A DNA stretch of 8,867 nucleotides from JAVJRN01 sp047635055. GTDB taxonomy: Bacteria > Bacteroidota > Bacteroidia > Cytophagales > Cyclobacteriaceae. The notes beneath the pieces are model-generated. The model was not told where the DNA came from and did no database searches. It saw only the letters and a program-made list of their open reading frames with translations. Below are positions 1 to 5,380 of the stretch, in pieces. The stretch's first letter is position 1, and every line of letters begins with the position of its first letter. The stretch is from NCBI GenBank assembly GCA_047635055.1, contig JBLIIJ010000128.1:1-8867 (forward strand). The letters run 5' to 3'. The translations under genes and the position numbers were made by a program.

Positions 1-492
1 TTCCTCAGCACCACCTTGTCGCGCTCCGATATATCCATAATCAGGATGATTCGAGTCATGGCCTTCTCCTCCATATCCTTTAAGAATGACAAACTGCCCC
101 AGTCCATCTGTATTTAAAAAGACTCTTTTGGTTTCGTCTAATGATTTTGAAAATGGATTGGTCGCCTGACTGGCAAAGTTCATTGGGATTCTAAAAACAA
201 CCCAATCTTTGACTCTTTCCGATCCATAAAGATTGTTCATGATACGCCGAAAAGCCATTGCGCCATCTTGCCAATCAACTTTTTTATCATCATTGGCATT
301 ATCTGTCAAAATGATTTTTACTTGTGGTAATGGATTTACTGCACTCATTTTGTCTGCCCTATACAACCATGAACCACTCCAAAGGCTGGTATAGACCAGC
401 TCGCTCTTCAAATAGGTCTTTTTTAGAATTCTATTATTATCCGTTTTCTCTTCCACCGCATTTGTCCAGATATCTACTCGCCGTGTGTGTCG
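1..492 (-). pseudogene. GH101 endo-alpha-N-acetylgalactosaminidase, N-terminally truncated, continues off left edge
   Basis: This frame reads 164 codons towards the left edge and matches the entry to the GH101 catalytic domain. Motifs seen are DWQDGAMAFRRIMNN, RIPMNFASQATNPF, LNTDGLGQFVILKGYG and EGHDSNHPDYGYIG, which closely resemble the block known from streptococcal and clostridial GH101 enzymes. That family removes the core-1 disaccharide (Gal-GalNAc) from O-glycosylated mucins. The nucleophile and acid/base residues lie further C-terminal, outside the window. Family members normally carry several hundred residues, including a supersandwich domain, before this block. Here an in-frame TAA lies at 493-495, just upstream of the first codon, and the neighbouring gene stops at 513, so the N-terminal half is absent. 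An in-frame ATG at 501-499 is followed after one codon by that TAA. The first usable internal ATG is at 348, already inside the homologous region. Family assignment is firm. Loss of function is inferred; an assembly join could also explain it. Confidence 0.75.
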
Positions 493-512
493 TTATTTCA
501 TAATTCCAATGA

Positions 513-1484
513 CTATAAATTTATTTCGTCATACCATTTTGAGATTCCTTCTCCAATTTCATGTGGAAAATCTTCCTGGAGGAAATGTGATCCTTCTCCA
601 AGATTAATTAGCCTTGTATTTTTAAATTCGTTTCTTATTATTTCAAGATCTGGTTCTTGAATTCCAATGCCAGGAGTAACGTAAAAGCATAATTTGGGTA
701 TTTCCGTTTCTTTAAGCCATTTCGAATAGTCCATTAATTTTTTGGCACTGAATTCTGGCTTTCCCTTTATTGGGAGATCCTGGGGCCACCTGTGCAGAGG
801 TTTCCTGCTTTTGGCATCAGGATAGGGAGCTGCGTAATAGGCCATTTCTTCTGCCGTTAATTCCCTTACTATCATGTCAGGAAGCATTTTCTTAATAAAG
901 AGATTACCCCTTTTTACCATCAGGCCTCCGATGAAATCTGTACGCATTAATTTTAGCGCAACTTTGATACTTCCTGGCATTGTTTCAAAACGAGGGACAT
1001 CAATTGAAGCTTCCATAAAGGCTATTGCCTTTATATTATCTCGGTTCATGTTGGCATAATGAAAACCCATCATTGCACCCCAGTCATGTAAAACCAAGGT
1101 GACATTTTTAAGACCTAATTGCTTTATAAATTCCTCCAAGTAATTGTAACTATCAATATAACCATACTCGATATCTGGCTTATCGGATTTACCCATTCCA
1201 ATATGATCTAAAGCGATACACCTTCCTTTTCCAGTCATGTAGGGAATAATATTTCGCCACAAGTAACTCGAAGTAGGATTTCCATGTAAGAATAAGATAG
1301 GATCACCCTCGCCTTCGTCTATGTAGTGCATTTTACTACCCAATACTTCAATGTATTTTGACTCAAAGGGAAAGTCTGCTGATATTTCCTTTTTTGGTTT
1401 CATTTTATCTGATTTAGTTTGAGAATAAAGGGTTGTGGGAGTTATTAGAATAAATACGAGTAAGTAACCGATTGAATTTTTCAT
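513..1484 (-). CDS. Exported haloalkane dehalogenase-like alpha/beta hydrolase (HLD-II / Renilla luciferase type)
   Basis: This 323-aa alpha/beta-hydrolase carries the residue pattern of HLD-II haloalkane dehalogenases such as DhaA and LinB. These cleave carbon-halogen bonds hydrolytically to give alcohol and halide; Renilla luciferase shares the fold and triad. Seen: oxyanion/halide Asn69 in HGNPTSSYLWRNII, the loop IGMGKSDKP, nucleophile Asp134 with halide-binding Trp135 in LHDWG, acid Glu158 in FMEAS, and base His300 in GSHFLQEDFP. The cap and late segments (PLHRWPQDLPI, KLCFYVTPG) also follow the family. Residues 1-21 form a signal peptide (LLVFILI core, likely cut after YS before Gln22), so the enzyme is probably periplasmic or secreted, whereas characterised relatives are mostly cytoplasmic. 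It starts 10 nt after the SRPBCC stop, so the two are almost certainly cotranscribed. The substrate cannot be told from sequence; activity as another hydrolase or a luciferase-like oxygenase is possible. Confidence 0.9.
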   Translation of the reverse strand: MKNSIGYLLVFILITPTTLYSQTKSDKMKPKKEISADFPFESKYIEVLGSKMHYIDEGEGDPILFLHGNPTSSYLWRNIIPYMTGKGRCIALDHIGMGKSDKPDIEYGYIDSYNYLEEFIKQLGLKNVTLVLHDWGAMMGFHYANMNRDNIKAIAFMEASIDVPRFETMPGSIKVALKLMRTDFIGGLMVKRGNLFIKKMLPDMIVRELTAEEMAYYAAPYPDAKSRKPLHRWPQDLPIKGKPEFSAKKLMDYSKWLKETEIPKLCFYVTPGIGIQEPDLEIIRNEFKNTRLINLGEGSHFLQEDFPHEIGEGISKWYDEINL

Positions 1485-1494
1485 AGTATGGAGA

Positions 1495-1971
1495 TTACTT
1501 ATTTGAATTATTAGGATGCGGCTTTCCTGTTTCCAAATAGAATTTCAACTCTTCCGCAAGCTCTTGAACAGATGCTGTTAATCCCATTTTCAGCTTGATT
1601 TCCATTTCTGCAGGTAAGGGCATTTTAGGTTCCATGGTAAAATCCATTGATAGCGTTGTTAAATTTTCGCTTTCACTAACCAAGGACCATTCTGCGCCGG
1701 CCATTTTTGCTATTTCTGGAGCACCCTGAGTAATGACATAGCTCAATGTGTATCTATCCGGATCGAAAGCTGTGAGTTCTTGCACTGTATTCCCTCGATC
1801 AGTTGTAGTATCTCTAAGAGAATATTCAAGTCCACTAAATTTCGCTCCACCACCGGGTTTGGATGTTTTAAAATTACTAGACCACTTATCAGCGTGCCCA
1901 AATTGGTTACCCATAACTTCCCATACTTCTTGTATCGGTTTTTTGATTGTTAGTGCCACTTTGATTTTCAT
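1495..1971 (-). CDS. SRPBCC-fold (START-like / polyketide cyclase-type) protein
   Basis: This 158-aa protein is a small single-domain member of the SRPBCC/START-like superfamily, whose members bind hydrophobic ligands in a deep helix-grip cavity. The opening MKIKVALTIKKPIQEVWEVM is the usual first strand and helix (beta strand, then P-x-x-x-V-W). A mid-section that looks strand-rich follows, and then a long amphipathic C-terminal helix (ELAEELKFYLETGKP). No enzymatic residues can be assigned. I chose the ATG at 1971 because the frame can only be extended upstream to a TTG at 2028, which falls inside the presumed promoter spacer. The stop is 10 nt before the dehalogenase-like gene, so it is the first gene of a two-gene operon. 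A role in handling the hydrolase's substrate or product is a guess from context. No transmembrane segment or signal peptide is present. Confidence 0.8.
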   Translation of the reverse strand: MKIKVALTIKKPIQEVWEVMGNQFGHADKWSSNFKTSKPGGGAKFSGLEYSLRDTTTDRGNTVQELTAFDPDRYTLSYVITQGAPEIAKMAGAEWSLVSESENLTTLSMDFTMEPKMPLPAEMEIKLKMGLTASVQELAEELKFYLETGKPHPNNSNK

Positions 1972-2012
1972 GATATACGATGTTCTTGTTGTTATTAATA
2001 TTGTTACATCGG

Positions 2013-2043
2013 TTGGATACACGATCAATCAAAGTGTGACAAA
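2013..2043 (-). promoter_or_regulatory. ECF-type promoter of the SRPBCC-dehalogenase operon (copy 2 of a shared element)
   Basis: On the minus strand TTTGTCACA (2043-2035), 14 nt and GTATCCAA (2020-2013) match exactly, in sequence and spacing, the element ahead of the sigma gene at 3036-3006. The first half contains TGTCACA, the -35 box reported for ECF41-type sigma factors (TGTCACA-N16-CGTC). Here ATCC begins 16 nt after TGTCACA. The element lies 5 nt downstream of the sigma-gene terminator and about 40 nt before the ATG at 1971. Identity of the two copies is seen; recognition by the linked sigma factor is inferred. Confidence 0.65.
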
Positions 2044-2048
2044 AGCAT

Positions 2049-2081
2049 AAAAAAAGCCAACCATTTAAAGAATGGTTGGCT
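2049..2081 (-). terminator. Rho-independent terminator of the sigma factor gene
   Basis: A perfect 11-bp inverted repeat (AGCCAACCATT / AATGGTTGGCT) with a 5-nt loop is followed on the minus strand by seven T. It begins 26 nt after the sigma gene stop codon and ends just before the next promoter. It should separate the sigma gene from the SRPBCC-dehalogenase operon. Confidence 0.9.
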
Positions 2082-2107
2082 GTAAGACCGACTATATGTG
2101 GGGATTT

Positions 2108-2992
2108 CTATTTTCCAGTTATTTCATCAAAGTACTTATTGTAGTTTGAATCATTCACCAGTTCACGAATGATGGATTCTTTATCCAAAGCTTTCTTTGT
2201 TGGATGATCTTGGAAAAACTCAATATACTTTCTATCAACTTTGTCAGCGACTTCATCAGCTACTTTGCCAGCATATTCAGCTATTGTAGCGCTAAATTTA
2301 GGATCAAAAAGCTTCTTGTCTGTTTGCATTCTCCCTGCAGCCTCCATGGCTTTAGCTTTTTTGGAGCAACGACAAGGATTGTCAAGGTTTACAAGTCCAC
2401 ATTGTTTATTCATAAAAGCATGAAATTCCTTTCTCGTACGCGACAATTTCTTTCTGAAATTATCTTTACTAACCGCGAATATTTCAGCGCCAAGATTATG
2501 GTCAATTTGAAACACATCACCTAACAAATATATTAATCGCTGCTCTCTGGTTAAACACATAAGCATTCCAGACATGCAACGAACTCGTGCAGTTTTAGTG
2601 CGATCAACTTGCTCCTCTTCTTCTTCAGCCGAAAGGTCTGGGCTTGGAATAGCATTGAGCTTATTAGCAAAGTCATCAAAACTCTCCCATTTATCTTCCA
2701 TCGGTCTCCTTTTGGTTTGCATAAATTCATTGAATACGATTCTATAGAGCCATGTTCTAAGAGAGCTATTTCCTTTAAAAGTGGATAGCTTAGTTATAAC
2801 CTTTATTAGTACTTCTTGTGTAAGGTCACTAGCTTCTTCCTTATTGTAAGTGAATTTCCAAGCGACATTATAGATGAAGGATTCATGTGCTACAATCAGT
2901 TCGTTTAAAGCATTTTTATTTCCTTCCTTGGCTTGTTCAATGAGCTGTTGGTCATTTGCCTCATTATAACTTTTAGAGAGTGGATTTTTCAT
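2108..2992 (-). CDS. ECF-like sigma-70 family RNA polymerase sigma factor with Cys-rich C-terminal extension
   Basis: This is a 294-aa alternative sigma factor, counted from the ATG at 2992. Region 2 spans about residues 28-96, with the core-binding segment EEASDLTQEVLIKVI and the promoter-melting segment SSLRTWLYRIVFNEFMQTKRR. A long acidic linker follows (residues 98-135, with five consecutive Glu). Region 4 spans about 140-192, ending in the helix-turn-helix SKDNFRKKLSRTRKEF. About 100 residues follow, starting with CGLVNLDNPCRC (Cys198, Cys207, Cys209), a motif I recognise from a subgroup of Bacillota and Bacteroidota sigma factors. Cys139 and Cys146 precede region 4. The extension ends in a charged helical tail. 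No anti-sigma gene is adjacent, so the extension may control activity, as in other ECFs with C-terminal domains; metal or redox sensing by the Cys is inference. The TTG at 3025 was rejected as start because it falls inside the presumed promoter. Confidence 0.88.
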   Translation of the reverse strand: MKNPLSKSYNEANDQQLIEQAKEGNKNALNELIVAHESFIYNVAWKFTYNKEEASDLTQEVLIKVITKLSTFKGNSSLRTWLYRIVFNEFMQTKRRPMEDKWESFDDFANKLNAIPSPDLSAEEEEEQVDRTKTARVRCMSGMLMCLTREQRLIYLLGDVFQIDHNLGAEIFAVSKDNFRKKLSRTRKEFHAFMNKQCGLVNLDNPCRCSKKAKAMEAAGRMQTDKKLFDPKFSATIAEYAGKVADEVADKVDRKYIEFFQDHPTKKALDKESIIRELVNDSNYNKYFDEITGK

Positions 2993-3005
2993 AGTGTCTT
3001 TTCTA

Positions 3006-3036
3006 TTGGATACAATGCTTCTCAATATGTGACAAA
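3006..3036 (-). promoter_or_regulatory. Presumed autoregulated ECF promoter of the sigma factor gene (copy 1 of a shared element)
   Basis: Minus strand TTTGTCACA (3036-3028), 14 nt, GTATCCAA (3013-3006). It is identical in both halves and in spacing to the element ahead of the SRPBCC-dehalogenase operon. The ATG at 2992 follows only 13 nt after the GTATCCAA box, so the 5' leader would be very short. ECF sigma factors commonly transcribe their own gene, which fits a shared promoter here. Confidence 0.65.
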
Positions 3037-3295
3037 CTTTTTGAAATTAAACACCACTTCAATCTTTCGGTTGTATGCCCTCAAGCTGTGTTAAGTACTA
3101 AACTAGTGAAACCTGCTGCACCGGGCAAGGGGGTGCTTCAAAGTATCAGAAAATCAATAAGCTCCAAAAGGTAAAAACTCCTGCGAACCGCACCCAGTAT
3201 ACAGCACCGCTCTCAACTGCAGATTCACAGTTGAGTTGTACATAAGCGACCAGAAAGCACTTTGGCATATAACAGATAGCACATGTTACCCTCAG
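3037..3295. other. Intergenic region, about 260 nt, partly GC-richer, with hairpins
   Basis: No gene is recognisable here. It contains a perfect 8-bp inverted repeat, CTCAACTG / CAGTTGAG with an 8-nt loop (3212-3235), and a shorter GCACC / GGTGC pair (3118-3136). The stretch from about 3110 to 3215 is visibly richer in G+C than the flanks and repeats GCACC several times. Neither hairpin has a T-run on either strand. The 8-bp hairpin lies 60 nt beyond the stop of the minus-strand gene ending at 3296 and could be a weak 3' end structure. Confidence 0.4.
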
Positions 3296-3817
3296 CTATT
3301 GTTGATATTCGTTCGTATATCTCCGTCCCCAAATTCCCTGTTTGTAAGGTTGATAACCAAGATAGTTCCTCGTGTGAGTCTTGATTTCATTCACAAGTTC
3401 GTTGTAGTTCCTGTGATAATATTGGACAATATCAATTCGTTCGTTGGTTCTTGTGTGAAGGGTGAAAACCTCGATCATTTTAGTTCGATATCTTCCTGTT
3501 ATGATGGCTGAAATATGATATCCAGTGATTTCAGTCCAAGGTATTGTTTTGGATCTCATTGTGAGGATATAGAAAATATTTAATTCACGTTCATTGAGTT
3601 CCACTGTTACTAGTTCACGAAAAAGTTTTCCGAATGAGTTCGTTGTTAAATAAACAGTTAGAAAAAGCATCAGGATTGATCCTGCAAGTCCTAGATATGG
3701 AATGTCTAGTTCTTGGTATCTGGTCGCAGTGAAAATTGAGAAAAACGCACCAACTGTTCCTAAGCTTCCGAGTAAAAACAAAAAGATTGGAATTTTGAGC
3801 TTAAGTTCGCTATTCAT
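3296..3817 (-). CDS. Two-TM membrane protein with PH-like (bPH) cytoplasmic domain
   Basis: This 173-aa protein of unknown function has two hydrophobic helices near the N-terminus (about residues 8-30, IFLFLLGSLGTVGAFFSIF, and 40-60, YLGLAGSILMLFLTVYL). A soluble alternating-strand domain from about residue 70 follows (VTVELNERELNIFYIL, TIPWTEITGYHIS, IEVFTLHT), ending in a helix (NYNELVNEIKTHTRNYL). This order, paired TM helices then a PH-like beta barrel capped by a helix, resembles bacterial PH-domain membrane proteins of the YdbT/DUF304 type. Assignment is by architecture, not by a diagnostic motif. The start MNSELKLKIP is the only sensible ATG. The basic, Tyr-rich tail (residues 153-173) may lie on the inner membrane face. 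It lies downstream of the EEP-fold gene on the same strand, but a 240-nt gap makes cotranscription uncertain. Confidence 0.7.
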   Translation of the reverse strand: MNSELKLKIPIFLFLLGSLGTVGAFFSIFTATRYQELDIPYLGLAGSILMLFLTVYLTTNSFGKLFRELVTVELNERELNIFYILTMRSKTIPWTEITGYHISAIITGRYRTKMIEVFTLHTRTNERIDIVQYYHRNYNELVNEIKTHTRNYLGYQPYKQGIWGRRYTNEYQQ

Positions 3818-3876
3818 GAATTTACGGGCATTAATTGATCATAACGACTAGCTATTTCACGTGGCGTTGATGCAAT

Positions 3877-4047
3877 TTAAGGTGTCGGATTCAAAGTAGG
3901 AAAGATCTCCGATTTTTCCATCCGCCCGTGAAAATGATCCCTTTTTGATCCAATGACTAGGTGTCCCCATGTAAATCGGAATTCTTTCCGGTGCTGACAG
4001 AAAGCAGAAAAGTTCGCTTCACTGCTAAACCGCCATAAATAGATCAT
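3877..4047 (-). CDS. Possible small protein, 56 aa, unrecognised
   Basis: An uninterrupted minus-strand frame of 56 codons from the ATG at 4047 to TAA fills most of the gap between the EEP-fold gene and the PH-like gene. The product is basic and rich in aromatic residues (for example RKEFRFTWGHLVIGSKRDHF, then GRMEKSEIFPTLNPTP), with no TM segment or signal peptide. The composition looks more protein-like than chance AT-rich translation, but there is no clear ribosome-binding site and I cannot name a family. The frame could equally be an intergenic repeat that happens to be open. Confidence 0.3.
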   Translation of the reverse strand: MIYLWRFSSEANFSAFCQHRKEFRFTWGHLVIGSKRDHFHGRMEKSEIFPTLNPTP

Positions 4048-4058
4048 GTTGTATGCTT

Positions 4059-4988
4059 TTATTCCATTCCAAGCTCAACCATAATTGGCAGGTGATCTGA
4101 ACCTATAAAGCCACCAACACTTCTAGATTTAACCGATAATCCTTCTGAAATTAAACAATGATCTAGCGTTGTTTTCATCATGCTAAACCATGTTGGCCAT
4201 GTTGAAAGAATTCCAAACCCGTTTCGAGTATCTATCAAGTTAGCATCTTTAATTAGTATTTTAAAGTGGTTGGAAAAAGAAGAGCAGTTCAAATCGCCGA
4301 TCAAAATGAGTTCATTCTTGCTTTGAATAGCGTAATTTGATAGAGCAAATAACTGACTATTTCTACTATCGAAGTATTCTCTTCCAACAGGAGGTAATGG
4401 GTGTGTAGCCAAAAGAGTTAAACGGTCATGCCCTAGTTTGAATTCTACTTCTACAGATGGTAACCCCGAATTCCCAAGATTTAGGATTTGCGAAGAAGTT
4501 AATTCCAAACGACTATAAAGGGCAATTCCAAAATTATCATCACGCGGAATGACGGTCTGGTATTGATAACCTGACAAAGTTGGTTCCAGCATAATTTGCC
4601 ATAATTCAGTCATTTCTTGAAGCACTAGAACGTCAGGGGATTCAGATTTAATGAAAGTTTCAACGGAATCAAATTCCCCGTTAGAGCTTAGTAAGTTTAA
4701 GCATACGATTTTAAATGTTTTCGAAAGGGCAAGATTCTTGGCTCCACCAACATATAGTGGTATGATCTCTGAGGCCGTTAGAACGGCAAATGGCAGAAAA
4801 CATAAAGCAATTTTACGTTTCGTCAATAGCAGAATTGACAAGCCAAATGCAAATAAAATGAGGTATTGGAGTTTAAAATGACTGAATAGGTCAAAGAACC
4901 AATTGTTAGTTCCGAAATATCCGAGAACTGTCGCTAGTGAAGTAGTAATTAGAACAATAATAAGAAGGTAGTATAGTAATCTCTTCAT
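4059..4988 (-). CDS. Membrane-anchored endonuclease/exonuclease/phosphatase (EEP) family protein
   Basis: This 309-aa protein has three N-terminal hydrophobic helices (about residues 4-26, 38-56 and 59-80) and then an EEP-fold phosphodiesterase domain (about 92-308). The metal and catalytic set is complete: Asn98 in CLNLLSSN, Glu125 in LVLQEM, His196 in ATHPLPP, Asp232 and Asn234 in IGDLNCSSFS, Asp276-His277 in TLDHCLIS, and the terminal Asp298-His299 in GSDHLPIMVEL. Family members hydrolyse phosphodiester or phosphomonoester bonds in nucleic acids, phosphoinositides or sphingomyelin, using Mg2+. With three TM helices the catalytic domain probably faces the periplasm, which would favour lipid or extracellular nucleic acid substrates; that is inference. 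The ATG at 4988 gives a typical positively charged start (MKRLLYYLL). A promoter-like pair lies just upstream. Confidence 0.88.
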   Translation of the reverse strand: MKRLLYYLLIIVLITTSLATVLGYFGTNNWFFDLFSHFKLQYLILFAFGLSILLLTKRKIALCFLPFAVLTASEIIPLYVGGAKNLALSKTFKIVCLNLLSSNGEFDSVETFIKSESPDVLVLQEMTELWQIMLEPTLSGYQYQTVIPRDDNFGIALYSRLELTSSQILNLGNSGLPSVEVEFKLGHDRLTLLATHPLPPVGREYFDSRNSQLFALSNYAIQSKNELILIGDLNCSSFSNHFKILIKDANLIDTRNGFGILSTWPTWFSMMKTTLDHCLISEGLSVKSRSVGGFIGSDHLPIMVELGME

Positions 4989-5005
4989 TCAATTATGAAT
5001 ATTCT

Positions 5006-5038
5006 CAATTGTAGGTAACATTTTACTAACAGGACAAA
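5006..5038 (-). promoter_or_regulatory. Candidate housekeeping-type promoter of the EEP gene
   Basis: On the minus strand TTTG (5038-5035), 21 nt, TACAATTG (5013-5006). This is one mismatch from the Bacteroidota -7 consensus TAnnTTTG, at the usual distance from a -33 TTTG box. It ends 17 nt before the ATG at 4988. Confidence 0.4.
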
Positions 5039-5051
5039 AAAGTTCCTGTTA
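5027..5051. repeat. 8-bp inverted repeat around the -33 box of the EEP gene
   Basis: TAACAGGA / TCCTGTTA is a perfect 8-bp inverted repeat with a 9-nt loop. The loop contains the TTTG box proposed as -33 element of the EEP gene, so the arms would flank it like an operator. Regulation is inference. Confidence 0.45.
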
Positions 5052-5123
5052 TTTTCTGTACGTCACACCTAAATTAAGAAATTATTTCATCGACGGAACA
5101 TGGAAGTGTGAGTTTCCGGTTCC

Positions 5124-5149
5124 AGTCCTCTCTTTATGTTTAGAGGGCT
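5124..5149. repeat. Hairpin, 8 bp with one G-U pair
   Basis: AGTCCTCT / AGAGGGCT pairs over 8 bp (one G-U wobble) around a 10-nt loop. No T-run follows, so it is not an obvious intrinsic terminator. Function unknown. Confidence 0.35.
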
Positions 5150-5295
5150 TTCAGTAAAGCATAAATAGACCTGCAAGATTCATAAGGCAACACCAATTGT
5201 TAAGGTATATCCTATAATAATGCCTTTGGCGCAACAAGGGTAATTGCCTGCTTTCCGGTGGTCCGCCATTTCATTGCCAAAAGAAAATTAGCTTG

Positions 5296-5328
5296 AAAGA
5301 CAAATCTTCTACAAGGCCTTTTGTCTTT
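5296..5328. repeat. 9-bp inverted repeat upstream of the YdjM-type gene
   Basis: AAAGACAAA / TTTGTCTTT is a perfect 9-bp inverted repeat with a 15-nt spacer, ending 53 nt before the ATG at 5381. It could be an operator or part of a leader structure. There is no terminator-like T-run. Confidence 0.4.
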
Positions 5329-5344
5329 ATGGTTTAGAAAGTCT

Positions 5345-5372
5345 TTTGTATAACCAGCATAAGGTAGTTTTG
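5345..5372 (+). promoter_or_regulatory. Candidate promoter of the YdjM-type gene
   Basis: TTTG (5345-5348), 16 nt, TAGTTTTG (5365-5372). The second box fits the Bacteroidota -7 consensus TAnnTTTG exactly; the spacing is a little shorter than usual. The box ends 8 nt before the ATG, implying a nearly leaderless mRNA, which fits the lack of a Shine-Dalgarno sequence. Confidence 0.4.
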
Positions 5373-5380
5373 TAACTACT

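Larger units (their letters stand above)
4989..5380. other. 390-nt divergent intergenic region with several inverted repeats
   Basis: This region separates the minus-strand EEP gene from the plus-strand YdjM-type gene. No gene is supported. It holds candidate promoters for both flanking genes and three inverted repeats (5027-5051, 5124-5149, 5296-5328), listed separately. The remainder is AT-rich without recognisable content. Confidence 0.6.

Noticed and set aside
1972..2028. TTG start adding 19 residues to the SRPBCC protein
   Set aside because: The extra residues do not belong to the fold, and the codon falls in the spacer of the presumed promoter; ATG 1971 starts exactly at the first strand.
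2993..3025. Upstream TTG start adding 11 residues to the sigma factor
   Set aside because: The TTG lies inside the spacer of the presumed promoter, and ATG 2992 gives a normal ECF N-terminus.
3209..3240. CAAC / GTTGAGT resembling the outer boxes of an integron attC site
   Set aside because: The element is far too short, lacks the inner boxes, and there is no integrase or cassette array in the window.
5112..5132. GGTTCCAGTCC resembling a tRNA T-loop
   Set aside because: No T-stem pairing, no acceptor stem and no anticodon arm can be built around it.
5180..5269. 29-codon minus-strand ORF in the divergent intergenic region
   Set aside because: Too short and without a start signal; the protein-like look may be chance.
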